This document shows positions 15,669 to 23,771 of a stretch of 35,903 bases of DNA, piece after piece; positions within the stretch are counted from its first letter, which is position 1; the number at the start of each line of letters is the position of its first letter. The DNA is from an uncultured Erysipelotrichaceae bacterium (lineage in GTDB: Bacteria > Bacillota_I > Bacilli_A > Erysipelotrichales > Erysipelotrichaceae). The stretch covers positions 1-35,903 of the forward strand of contig CAMCSA010000021.1 of assembly GCA_945877405.1 (NCBI GenBank), written 5' to 3'. The notes under the pieces were generated by a model. That model searched no databases. It saw only the letters and a list, made by a program, of their open reading frames with translations, and had not been told where the DNA came from. A program made the position numbers and the translations under genes.

Positions 15669-16814
15669 ATGGCTGATAATCACAACTTCCTTCTGAATCT
15701 GTCTGTTCTGTATCGAAATGTACAGAAATACTTTGATCATGTTCTGGCACCATATGAAATTGGATCCGGTCAGGTCATTATCCTGATGGTAATCAATGAG
15801 AATACAGGTATAACGATGCAGGAAGTCAGTTCCCTTTGTGAAATTGATAAAGGCACATGTACCAAGTCTGTCAATCGCCTGATCGAACAGGAATATGTCC
15901 AGGTCAGGCAGGATGAAAAAGACCGCAGAATCAAAAGACTTTATACAACGGATAAGGCAGAAGACATCATCAATCATCTGTATGAATACCGGAATGCATG
16001 CCGCACAAGGCTTGCATATGACAATGATTTCAGCATGTTTGAAACACTGCTGGAAAATATCTGTGATAATTCAAGAAACAGGCTGAACAGTGAAGAAGAG
16101 ATTTCCTCGATCCGGATCGGTGGATTCACCCCACTAACATTGAATGGATATCCTGGTCACATCAGTGCCTGTGTCCATACGGCTGGGTGTCCGTGGAAAT
16201 GCCCGTTCTGTAATCAACGCAGTCTTGTTTATATACCGGAAGATGCACAGTATGTTGATCCGGATGAAGTTCTTGGATATCTGAAGAAAAGAAAAGGCAT
16301 ATTGGATGGAGTTGTGATTACCGGTGGGGAGCCATTGATGCAGAAGGATCTGAAGCCGTTTCTGAAAAAGATACACAGATATGGATATCAGATCCGGCTG
16401 GAAACATCCGGTTGCCGACCACAACTGTTAATGGAATATTGCGAAGCAGGTCTGATTGATCAGGTATCCATGGATATCAAAAACAGACCGGAAAAGTATG
16501 GGGAAACAGCTGGAATGGATGCGCATACGTTCTCTTTGTCAGGAGTGCGGGAATCCATCCGGTATCTGAAAAGCAGCAGTATTCCATCTGAATTTACGAC
16601 TACTGTTGTAAAGGAATTCCATACAATCGAGGATCTGATCGCAATTGCGGAATGGATCGGGCCGGTGGATCATTATGTGCTGCAGACATTCGAAACATCA
16701 GGTGACCTTGTAAATCCTTACCTGCAGGGGTATACAGAAAAAGAAATGGAAGAAATGCTGGAGGAAGTCAGGAAAATCATACCTTCAGCTACATTGCGGA
16801 AAGCAGGGAGGTAG
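15669..16814 (+). CDS. MarR-family HTH fused to NrdG2-type radical SAM activase
   Basis: A 381-residue two-domain protein. Residues 1-145 are a MarR-type winged helix (GITMQEVSSLCEIDKGTCTKSVNRLIEQEYV, with the wing DEKDRRIKRLY). From about residue 148 (IRIGGFTPLTL) it is a radical SAM activase of the NrdG2 type, with the CxxxCxxC iron-sulfur ligands C174, C178 and C181, and VVITGGEPLMQ for SAM binding. NrdG enzymes make the glycyl radical on anaerobic ribonucleotide reductase. There is no ribosome binding site or ATG at the junction, so it is one polypeptide. An NrdD-like gene starts 2 nt after the stop. The fusion suggests DNA binding responds to iron-sulfur, SAM or partner state; that is inference. 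Confidence 0.85.
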   Translation: MADNHNFLLNLSVLYRNVQKYFDHVLAPYEIGSGQVIILMVINENTGITMQEVSSLCEIDKGTCTKSVNRLIEQEYVQVRQDEKDRRIKRLYTTDKAEDIINHLYEYRNACRTRLAYDNDFSMFETLLENICDNSRNRLNSEEEISSIRIGGFTPLTLNGYPGHISACVHTAGCPWKCPFCNQRSLVYIPEDAQYVDPDEVLGYLKKRKGILDGVVITGGEPLMQKDLKPFLKKIHRYGYQIRLETSGCRPQLLMEYCEAGLIDQVSMDIKNRPEKYGETAGMDAHTFSLSGVRESIRYLKSSSIPSEFTTTVVKEFHTIEDLIAIAEWIGPVDHYVLQTFETSGDLVNPYLQGYTEKEMEEMLEEVRKIIPSATLRKAGR

Positions 16815-16816
16815 TT

Positions 16817-18670
16817 ATGTATCGGGTCAAAAAAAGAGATGGAAAAATCACGGATTTTGACATTCAGAAAATCATCAGTGCATTGCGGAAAGCCTTTGAG
16901 GGAAGTCACAGGCAATATAATGATGATATCATCGACATGCTTGCATTGCGTGTGACAGGAAATTTTGAGTCACGGATTATTGATGGATGTATTGATGTGG
17001 AAGATATTCAGGACAGTGCGGAAAAGATATTGAGTGAATGTGGATACTCAGATGTTGCCAAGGCATATATTCTGTATCGCAAACAAAGAGAAAATATCCG
17101 GAACATTGATAAATCCAATGTCGACTACAGGCAGATTGTTGACAGTTATCTGAACTCCGTTTCATGGAAAGGAGAAAATGGTAAGCGGTCTGATTATTCC
17201 ATTGGTGGTCTGATTATGTCCAATTCCGGTGCTGTAACGGGAAATTACTGGCTGTCGGAAGTCTATGATCAGGAAGTCTCGCAGGCACACAGAAATGGGG
17301 ATCTGTATATCCATGATCTTAATATGCTGACAGGTCATTCCACAGGATGGTCATTGAAACAGCTGATGATACAGGGGATTGCAGGTGCGGCTGGTAATAT
17401 CAGCTGTGGCCCTGCACGACATCTGAACACACTTTGTGAACAAATGGTCCGATTTATTGGTGTTGTCCATAACGAGTGGGCTGGGACACAGACATTTGTA
17501 TCATTTGACACGTATCTGGCACCATTTGTTAAAGTGGATCAGCTTGACTTCGCGCAGGTCAAACAGTGTATTCAGACATTTGTGTATGGTGTCAATACAC
17601 CATTGAAATGGGGATATGAACCACCGCATACCAATATTGTTCTGGACTGGTATGTACCTGAGGATATGCAGGATGAACCTGCCATTGCCGGGGGAAAACC
17701 ACAGGGATTTACATATGGGCAATGTCAGAAGGAGATGGATCTGATCAATGCTGCTCTGATTCAGGTCATGTGCGAGGGCGACTTTGAAGGCAGAAGGTTT
17801 CAATACCCGCAGCTTACCATCATGAGTGATGAAACGATCTTTGATCATGAAAACGCATGTGTTTTATCAGATCTTGCCTTGACAGGCAATGAAGTATACT
17901 TTGCCAGCTGCACCAGCAAAACAAAAAACAGAGCAGATGTCAGAAATCTGGTCCGCAATGAAAAGGTCGATCTGCGCAGGTTGTACCGTAACTGCGGTGG
18001 AATTACAGGAAGTGGAGAAAACACTGGTACGTTTGGCCTTGTGACATTGAATATTCCAAGGCTGTGCCTGCTCAAGTGGAAGGAAGAAGAACTGTGGGCA
18101 GGTCTGGATCGTCTGATGGATATGGCAGCCCGCAGTCTGCATACAAAGAAAACAGTCATCACAAAACTGATGGAAAGCGGGCTGTATCCATATACGGGAT
18201 ATTATCTGAAAACATTGAACAGACATTTTGGAATGATTGGTGTGACTGGATTACAGGAAGCATACAGGCATGTGGATCATCAGTTGTGGCCGACATGTCA
18301 GATGTTTGAAACTGCTGCGCTGTCCCACATGCGGGAAAGACTGAAAAGCTATCAGAAAAAGTACGAAACACTGTTTGGAATTGAATGTGTACAGTCATCT
18401 TCAGCAAGAATGTATCTTGCGGAAAAAGACAGGAATGCATTTGCAGATCTGCATCTGATGGAAGATCATGGCCTTGTTTCCTACAGCAGCGATATTGAAA
18501 GGGGAAGTGATCTTTTTGAAACAATGGATCATGGAGAAAAGATACTTTCCATGTATTCCAGTGGTGGCGTATTCCATCTTGGTTTATCGGAAGAGATGAA
18601 TGGAAAAGATCTCTGTCTTTTCCTGAAAAAAATCATCTCTGCCTACGATATTCCATATATCGGTCTTTAA
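16817..18670 (+). CDS. nrdD: NrdD-like anaerobic ribonucleotide reductase lacking the glycyl-radical domain
   Basis: A 617-residue protein with an N-terminal ATP-cone (about residues 1-95) and the ten-stranded NrdD barrel (HDLNMLTGHSTGWSLKQLM, then NISCGPARHLNTLCEQ, EWAGTQTFVSFD). A candidate thiyl-radical Cys is C393 in RNCGG, followed by LVTLNIPRL. It ends at IPYIGL. In canonical NrdD this position (LPYFTL in E. coli) is followed by a zinc site and the glycyl-radical motif RxxGY; both are absent. The stop is followed at once by a terminator, so no frameshifted remainder is visible. It either uses a separate glycyl domain protein or has another role. GGGAGG precedes the ATG. Confidence 0.8.
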   Translation: MYRVKKRDGKITDFDIQKIISALRKAFEGSHRQYNDDIIDMLALRVTGNFESRIIDGCIDVEDIQDSAEKILSECGYSDVAKAYILYRKQRENIRNIDKSNVDYRQIVDSYLNSVSWKGENGKRSDYSIGGLIMSNSGAVTGNYWLSEVYDQEVSQAHRNGDLYIHDLNMLTGHSTGWSLKQLMIQGIAGAAGNISCGPARHLNTLCEQMVRFIGVVHNEWAGTQTFVSFDTYLAPFVKVDQLDFAQVKQCIQTFVYGVNTPLKWGYEPPHTNIVLDWYVPEDMQDEPAIAGGKPQGFTYGQCQKEMDLINAALIQVMCEGDFEGRRFQYPQLTIMSDETIFDHENACVLSDLALTGNEVYFASCTSKTKNRADVRNLVRNEKVDLRRLYRNCGGITGSGENTGTFGLVTLNIPRLCLLKWKEEELWAGLDRLMDMAARSLHTKKTVITKLMESGLYPYTGYYLKTLNRHFGMIGVTGLQEAYRHVDHQLWPTCQMFETAALSHMRERLKSYQKKYETLFGIECVQSSSARMYLAEKDRNAFADLHLMEDHGLVSYSSDIERGSDLFETMDHGEKILSMYSSGGVFHLGLSEEMNGKDLCLFLKKIISAYDIPYIGL

Positions 18671-18694
18671 GGGAGTGAATCAGCTCCCTTTTAA
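18671..18694 (+). terminator. Terminator after nrdD-like gene
   Basis: GGGAG pairs with CTCCC around TGAATCAG, followed by TTTT. Confidence 0.75.
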
Positions 18695-18698
18695 CATG

Positions 18699-18722
18699 AA
18701 AAAACGCATGTCAGGCATGCGT
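18699..18722 (-). terminator. Terminator after the EEP-family gene
   Basis: On the minus strand ACGCATG and CATGCGT pair around CCTGA and are followed by six T. The stop codon of the gene lies inside the loop. Confidence 0.8.
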
Positions 18723-19475
18723 GGCAAGTATGGCGAATAATGGATAATGATCCGATGGCCAGATACCCTGTGGTGTTTCTGTCAGCTTGCGGATCTCTTG
18801 TTTGGAAAAGGAACAGTCAAAGAAGATGTGATCAATCGGCATGTGGGAAAAACGGCGGGAACCGATGTTTCCACGCAACGTGGATCCCAAATGCAATGAG
18901 GCACAGTCATCATAGCCTGCCTGTCGGATTGTCATGATGGAATCATTTTTCTCATGAGAGTTGAAGTCACCTGTCAGACAGATCGGACTTCTTTCCTTTG
19001 CCAGCAGTTCACACAGCTTTTCAGCCTGCTTCTGTCTGATGGAAGCAAAGTTGACATCTAGATGTGTGTTGGCAAAAGTTACAATATCACCAGTGTTTCT
19101 ATCTTTAAGTGTGACAATGGTCACAATACGAGGAAACTGTGACATGGCATAGCGCGAACCTTCCACTTCTGGTGTATCGGAAAGCCATAATGTCTTTTCT
19201 TCCATAAGGTCAAATCTGTCTTTTCTGTAAAGGACAGGGTTGGCTTCGTTGTTCATCAGGCTTTTTCTCTGTTTGCCACAGATATCGTATTCAGCCAGAA
19301 TCCGGTCCATGTATTTCATCATGGAGGAAGTGACTTCCTGTGCACCGATCACATCCGGATGGTATGTATCGATCAGAGCTTCAATGGAATGGATGCGGTG
19401 TGAGAACACCTTTGTACCAAACAGGTGGGTGAAGTCTGCCCACATGTTGACTGTCATGACTCTGTATTCACTCAT
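18711..19475 (-). CDS. Endonuclease/exonuclease/phosphatase family protein
   Basis: A 254-residue EEP-fold metal-dependent phosphodiesterase. Motifs in order: TVNMW, GAQEV (metal-binding Glu), NTHLD, TGDFNS, IDHIFF and SDHYPL (catalytic His). The family includes DNA repair endonucleases, sphingomyelinases and sugar or nucleotide phosphatases; the substrate cannot be read. No signal peptide is seen. I chose ATG 19475 (MSEYRVM) over an upstream ATG because a perfect TATAAT (19488-19483) lies 7 nt before it; the longer start would put coding sequence over the promoter. No Shine-Dalgarno sequence is seen, so it may be leaderless. Confidence 0.85.
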   Translation of the reverse strand: MSEYRVMTVNMWADFTHLFGTKVFSHRIHSIEALIDTYHPDVIGAQEVTSSMMKYMDRILAEYDICGKQRKSLMNNEANPVLYRKDRFDLMEEKTLWLSDTPEVEGSRYAMSQFPRIVTIVTLKDRNTGDIVTFANTHLDVNFASIRQKQAEKLCELLAKERSPICLTGDFNSHEKNDSIMTIRQAGYDDCASLHLGSTLRGNIGSRRFSHMPIDHIFFDCSFSKQEIRKLTETPQGIWPSDHYPLFAILATHA

Positions 19476-19565
19476 GCCTGTCATTATACACCGCAAAACT
19501 CAGAAACGGATGAGAAAGTATGGATCATAAAAGAATCTTCAGAAAGATCAGTGGCAGTTGAACAT

Positions 19566-19593
19566 AAAAAAGAAGCATGTATGATCATGCTTC
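19566..19593 (-). terminator. Terminator after the YitT gene
   Basis: On the minus strand GAAGCATG pairs with CATGCTTC around ATCATA, then six T. The rest of 19500-19622 shows nothing else. Confidence 0.85.
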
Positions 19594-19622
19594 CGGAAAG
19601 TAAACCTGTAGAAATCATCTGA

Positions 19623-20483
19623 TCAGTCATGCTGTTCCTGATGGAAGTTGCCTTTGATTTCCTTTGTGCGTACACAGTTGATGAAGGCATGAGGATCGAT
19701 CTTTCTGATCTGAGTGATGACGGAATGCTCTGAATTGGCATTGATGACAGAATAGACCATCTTTCTTTCTTCGTCAGTATAGGCACCTTCACATTTGATG
19801 ATGGTTGCTCCATGATTTGTCAGTTTATGGATATTTTCTGCAATTTCATGTGGTTTGTCGGAAATGACAAACAGTGATACCTGCTGATAGGCGCGATAGA
19901 AGGTGTGCAGGACCTGTGTGGATGTGAACTGAAAGATAATCGAATACAATGCCTTGTCCCAGCCAAAAAGAACGCCGGCAATACCGAGGATGACAATATT
20001 CAGTCCCAGTACCAGATTGAATGTATCCATATTGTATTTCTGAGAAAGGAAAATGGAGATGAAGTCTGTTCCTCCTGTGGTTGTATGGAAACTCAGGCAC
20101 AGGGAAACGACAAAGCCATTGATGATACCACCGAATACCGCGATCAGAAGCAGATCATAAGTGATGGATAAAGGTGGGATCATATCGACAAGGAAACCGC
20201 TGAGCAGAATCATAATCAGGGAATACATCGTGAATTTCTTTCCGATATAGCGGAAACCGATGTATACAGGAACTGCATTCCACGCAATATTGACAATCGT
20301 ATACGGAACATCCAGATTGAAAAAACGTTCGCAGATCGCCTGGGTCAATACAGTCAGACCAGTAGCCCCACCAGGATACAGACCACCTACCTTGACAAAC
20401 ATTCTGATATTCACTGCCATCAGAACGGAAGCAAGAACTGTAATAACAGGGCGTAAAGTGTGACGTATCTTTTTTTCAGTCAT
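19623..20483 (-). CDS. YitT family membrane protein
   Basis: A 286-residue protein with five to six membrane spans in the first ~200 residues, including the YitT-family signatures GGLYPGGATGLTVL and TGGTDFIS. A C-terminal cytoplasmic DUF2179-like domain (VISDKPHEIAENIHKLTNHGATI) follows. Function is unknown. I chose ATG 20483 because AGAGG lies 6 nt upstream. It starts 2 nt after the stop of the next gene upstream, so the two are coupled. Confidence 0.9.
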   Translation of the reverse strand: MTEKKIRHTLRPVITVLASVLMAVNIRMFVKVGGLYPGGATGLTVLTQAICERFFNLDVPYTIVNIAWNAVPVYIGFRYIGKKFTMYSLIMILLSGFLVDMIPPLSITYDLLLIAVFGGIINGFVVSLCLSFHTTTGGTDFISIFLSQKYNMDTFNLVLGLNIVILGIAGVLFGWDKALYSIIFQFTSTQVLHTFYRAYQQVSLFVISDKPHEIAENIHKLTNHGATIIKCEGAYTDEERKMVYSVINANSEHSVITQIRKIDPHAFINCVRTKEIKGNFHQEQHD

Positions 20484-20485
20484 AT

Positions 20486-20785
20486 TCAACCTCTTCTTTT
20501 ATGCATCATCTCATATTCCGGTGTGCCAGGAGCATAAATCGGGCCACCATCGAAGAACTGTCCATCGTAGAGGACCTGGAAAAACAGTACGTTTCCGTTT
20601 GGAAGAGAGCGGATCATTTTCTTCGTAAAGGAAATCGGATCGACAGATTCATCACTGATGACATCAAACTGCATTTCAACCGGTGAAAGACGTCTGACGT
20701 ATGTATAGGAAGGAGACTGCAGTGCCTCCAGTTTTGCTTTGATTTCATCCTGTTTTAAAGGACATGCAACATTGATTAAAGTCAT
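20486..20785 (-). CDS. Small conserved-looking protein, unknown
   Basis: A 99-residue acidic/mixed soluble protein with a good ribosome binding site (CCGGAGG) before ATG 20785. I do not recognise the family. It has an alternating beta/alpha look (MTLINVACPL, YTYVRRLSPVEMQFDVISD, NVLFFQVLYDGQFFDGG) and a glycine/proline-rich end (YAPGTPEYEMMHKR). It is coupled to YitT, with 2 nt between stop and next start. A weak -10 TAGAAT lies about 25 nt upstream. Confidence 0.6.
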   Translation of the reverse strand: MTLINVACPLKQDEIKAKLEALQSPSYTYVRRLSPVEMQFDVISDESVDPISFTKKMIRSLPNGNVLFFQVLYDGQFFDGGPIYAPGTPEYEMMHKRRG

Positions 20786-20875
20786 TTATACCTCCGGAGT
20801 ACGTTCCATTCTAGTACAGATTCCAAAGGGAATAAAGCGTAAAAACAGATTTCCACAAACCGGAAAGCATTTCTT

Positions 20876-20904
20876 TTGACATATACCCCCAGGGGGTATA
20901 ATCT
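20876..20904 (+). promoter_or_regulatory. CsoR-type operator inside the copper operon promoter
   Basis: TTGACA (20876-20881), 17 nt, TAATCT (20899-20904) is the promoter. A perfect palindrome, TATACCCCC-A-GGGGGTATA (20882-20900), fills the spacer. This G/C-tract palindrome is the known CsoR operator form. A TATAAT at 20897-20902 is also present but would give only a 15-nt spacer. Confidence 0.85.
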
Positions 20905-20926
20905 ATGAGCGTGGAGGGACAGAGAT

Positions 20927-21217
20927 ATGCATTGCTGTAAAGAACATACACACAGAAATGAAGAAGAAAAGAAAAAGCTGATCAATCGTCTGAAAAAAGC
21001 AGAAGGACAGATCAGGGGTATACAGAAAATGGTGGAAGAAGACGTATACTGTCCGGAAATTCTGATTCAGGTATCTGCACTGACGGGTGCTTTGAATGCT
21101 TTTAACAGGGAACTGCTTTCCCGGCATATACAGACATGCGTTCATGATGATATTGTCGCAGGTAACAATGAAAGCATGGATGAGCTGATGGAAGTTCTGC
21201 AGAGGCTGATGAAATGA
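20927..21217 (+). CDS. csoR: CsoR-family copper-sensing repressor
   Basis: A 96-residue all-helical repressor. The Cu(I)-binding triad of CsoR is complete: C42 (in DVYCPE), H67 and C71 (in RHIQTCV). The N-terminus is Cys/His-rich (MHCCKEHTHR), which may add metal affinity. In this family Cu(I) binding releases the operator. GGAGGG lies 8 nt before the ATG. It overlaps copA by 4 nt and sits right behind its own operator, so it controls copA as well as itself. Confidence 0.93.
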   Translation: MHCCKEHTHRNEEEKKKLINRLKKAEGQIRGIQKMVEEDVYCPEILIQVSALTGALNAFNRELLSRHIQTCVHDDIVAGNNESMDELMEVLQRLMK

Positions 21218-23694
21218 AAGAATATCAGATTACGGGAATGAGCTGTGCCTCCTGTCAGGCACATGTGACAAAAGCTGTGGAACAGGTAGCGGGTGTGACT
21301 TCTGTCAATGTATCCCTGCTTTCAAATTCCATGCAGGTAGAAGGAAATGCAGATGAGAAAGCAGTGATAGCGGCCGTGAAGGATGCCGGTTATGGTGCAT
21401 CTTTGAAAGGAAAGCAGCAGTCTCAGCAGGATCCCTATGAAGACAGGGAAACACCTGAACTTTTGAAAAGACTGAAGTATTCCATCGGATTTCTGACAGT
21501 TCTGATGTATTTCAGTATGGGACATATGCTGTCATTGCCTGTACCGTCCTTTCTGGAACACAATCCTGTTGGAAACGGGATCATTCAGATGACGTTGGCG
21601 ATGATTGTGCTGATGATCAACAGAAAATTCTTTGTTTCAGGTTGGAAGGCACTTCGGCATGGATCATCCAATATGGATACCCTGGTTGCGCTGGGAAGTG
21701 GAATCTCATTTGTCTATTCCTTTGTTGTACTGCTGCAGATGAGTGGTATGGAACATGAGGGGGCAATGGCTGCCGTGCACAGTCTCTATTTTGAAACGGC
21801 AGCGATGATTCCATCTTTAATTACAGTCGGCAAAACCATGGAATCTTTGAGCAAAGGGAAAACAACCAGTGCATTACGTCAACTGATTTCGCTTGCACCG
21901 AAAACAGCAGTTGTACTGCGGGATGGGCAGGAAGTAACAGTTGATGCGGATCAGCTTCAGGTGAATGATCTGTTTGTTGTAAGGGCCGGTGAATCCGTTG
22001 CGGCTGATGGGGTGATTGTACAGGGCAGTGCAGGTTTTGACGAATCTTCATTAACAGGGGAATCCGTACCTGTTGATAAACAGGCAGGCGATACTGTGAT
22101 GGCAACCTCGATTAACACTTCCGGTCATGTTGTTGTAAAGGCACAGAAAGTCGGCAAGGATACCGGATTTTCCAGAATTATTGAACTTGTGGCACAGGCA
22201 TCTGATTCCAAGGCACCGATCGCAAGGATCGCAGATCGTGTTTCCGGTATCTTCGTACCATCCATTATCCTCATTGCCACTGTTGTCCTGGCTGGATGGC
22301 TGGTTGCTGGAGCACCATTGGAAAATGCTCTGACACATGCTGTGACAGTACTTGTTGTAGCATGTCCATGTGCGCTTGGACTGGCAACACCAACTGCCAT
22401 CATGGTAGGCAATGGTGTTGCTGCAAAGCATGGTATTCTTTTCAAAAATGCGGAAGCTCTGGAAAATGCAGGACGAATGGAAATCTGTGTCATGGATAAA
22501 ACCGGTACGATTACGCAGGGCGTCATGCATGTTACAGATATTACAGCAGTCAGTCAGAAAAAAGAACTTCTGACATATGCCGTATCACTTGAAAAGAAGT
22601 CCTCCCATCCGGTTGGACAGGCGGTTGCTCAGTATGGGCAGGAAAATGGCGTGTCAGTGATGGATGGAACAGATGTGACAGTTGAAAACGGCAGAGGAAT
22701 TCATGCAAGGATGGATGGACATCTGATTCGAGGGGGAAATCTTTCCTGGATCGGTGAATTGTGCCGGATTGATTCAGATGTGAAAGCGGATATTGAAGAA
22801 AAAAGCAGTCAGGGAAAGACGCCGCTTCTGTTTATGAAAGATGATGAACTGCTTGGAGTAATCTATGTTGCGGATGTGATCCGTAAGGATTCAGCAGCAG
22901 CGATCGAAAGGCTGAAACGCATGGGAATCGTAACTGTCATGTGTTCAGGGGACCGCAGGGCAACTGCTCAGGCAATCGGAGCTCAGGCAGGTGTGGATCA
23001 CGTCATAGGGGAGATGCTGCCGGAAGATAAGCAACGGGTCATTCAGGTACTGAGCAGACAGGGTGTAACTGCGATGGTAGGAGATGGCATCAATGATGCC
23101 CCATCCCTGGTGAGTGCTCAGATCGGTATTGCGATCGGGGCAGGAACGGATGTTGCGATTGACAGTGCCGATATCGTACTGATGAATTCCAGACTCTCAG
23201 ATGTTCCTGCACTGGTACATCTGAGCAGAAAGGTTCTGCGCAATATTCATGAAAATCTGTTCTGGGCATTTGCCTATAATGCATTGCTGATTCCGGTTGC
23301 ATCAGGTATTGTGGCGGGAATCCATATGAATCCGATGTTTGGTGCTGCAGCAATGTCATTGTCTAGCTTTACCGTATGCATGAATGCACTGCGGCTGAAC
23401 AGATGCAGACTGCATGATGAAAAACACGACATGATCAGAAAACAGAAATCAGTTGATTTTACAGATATCAGGAGGAAACAGATAATGAAGAAAACTGTAA
23501 AGATTGAAGGTATGATGTGTGGACATTGTGAAATGTCCGTACGCAAGGCACTGGAAGCCATTGACGGTATTGAACAGGCAACTGTATCTCATGAAACAGG
23601 TACGGCAGAATGTACAATGTCCAAGGATGTGGATGCAGATATCATCCGCAAGGCAATTGAAGACAAAGATTTCACATTTGTTTCAATTGACTGA
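21214..23694 (+). CDS. copA: Copper-exporting P1B-ATPase CopA with C-terminal CopZ-like domain
   Basis: An 826-residue Cu(I) pump in the cytoplasmic membrane. The N-terminal metal-binding domain has GMSCASC (C11, C14). Eight membrane spans follow, with CPC at 384-386 in the transport site. The phosphorylated Asp is D428 in DKTGT, and GDGINDAP is the hinge. The usual pump ends near residue 740. Here it runs on in frame through DFTDIRRKQI into a second heavy-metal-associated domain with GMMCGHC, the form of a CopZ chaperone. That C-terminal domain has its own ribosome binding site and ATG, so pump and chaperone may come from the same gene. It starts inside the csoR stop. Confidence 0.95.
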   Translation: MKEYQITGMSCASCQAHVTKAVEQVAGVTSVNVSLLSNSMQVEGNADEKAVIAAVKDAGYGASLKGKQQSQQDPYEDRETPELLKRLKYSIGFLTVLMYFSMGHMLSLPVPSFLEHNPVGNGIIQMTLAMIVLMINRKFFVSGWKALRHGSSNMDTLVALGSGISFVYSFVVLLQMSGMEHEGAMAAVHSLYFETAAMIPSLITVGKTMESLSKGKTTSALRQLISLAPKTAVVLRDGQEVTVDADQLQVNDLFVVRAGESVAADGVIVQGSAGFDESSLTGESVPVDKQAGDTVMATSINTSGHVVVKAQKVGKDTGFSRIIELVAQASDSKAPIARIADRVSGIFVPSIILIATVVLAGWLVAGAPLENALTHAVTVLVVACPCALGLATPTAIMVGNGVAAKHGILFKNAEALENAGRMEICVMDKTGTITQGVMHVTDITAVSQKKELLTYAVSLEKKSSHPVGQAVAQYGQENGVSVMDGTDVTVENGRGIHARMDGHLIRGGNLSWIGELCRIDSDVKADIEEKSSQGKTPLLFMKDDELLGVIYVADVIRKDSAAAIERLKRMGIVTVMCSGDRRATAQAIGAQAGVDHVIGEMLPEDKQRVIQVLSRQGVTAMVGDGINDAPSLVSAQIGIAIGAGTDVAIDSADIVLMNSRLSDVPALVHLSRKVLRNIHENLFWAFAYNALLIPVASGIVAGIHMNPMFGAAAMSLSSFTVCMNALRLNRCRLHDEKHDMIRKQKSVDFTDIRRKQIMKKTVKIEGMMCGHCEMSVRKALEAIDGIEQATVSHETGTAECTMSKDVDADIIRKAIEDKDFTFVSID
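23485..23694 (+). CDS. copZ: Nested CopZ-like copper chaperone (internal start)
   Basis: In frame inside copA. AGGAGG ends at 23475, 9 nt before the ATG at 23485, better than most ribosome binding sites in this window. The 69-residue product is exactly one heavy-metal-associated domain, with GMMCGHC at residues 8-14. That is the size of free CopZ, which carries Cu(I) to CopA. I infer dual expression, as a fused C-terminal domain and as a free chaperone. Loss of an old copA stop codon would explain the arrangement. Whether the free form is made is not shown by sequence. Confidence 0.6.
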   Translation: MKKTVKIEGMMCGHCEMSVRKALEAIDGIEQATVSHETGTAECTMSKDVDADIIRKAIEDKDFTFVSID

Positions 23695-23700
23695 AGTCAG

Positions 23701-23720
23701 GAGGGGAATCCCCTCTTTTC
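23701..23720 (+). terminator. Terminator of the copper operon
   Basis: GAGGGG and CCCCTC pair around AAT, followed by TTTT. Confidence 0.75.
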
Positions 23721-23771
23721 ATTTTGAAAGATGGGTCTATAATAATGTGGTTTTATGAAAAGAGGTGTTGT

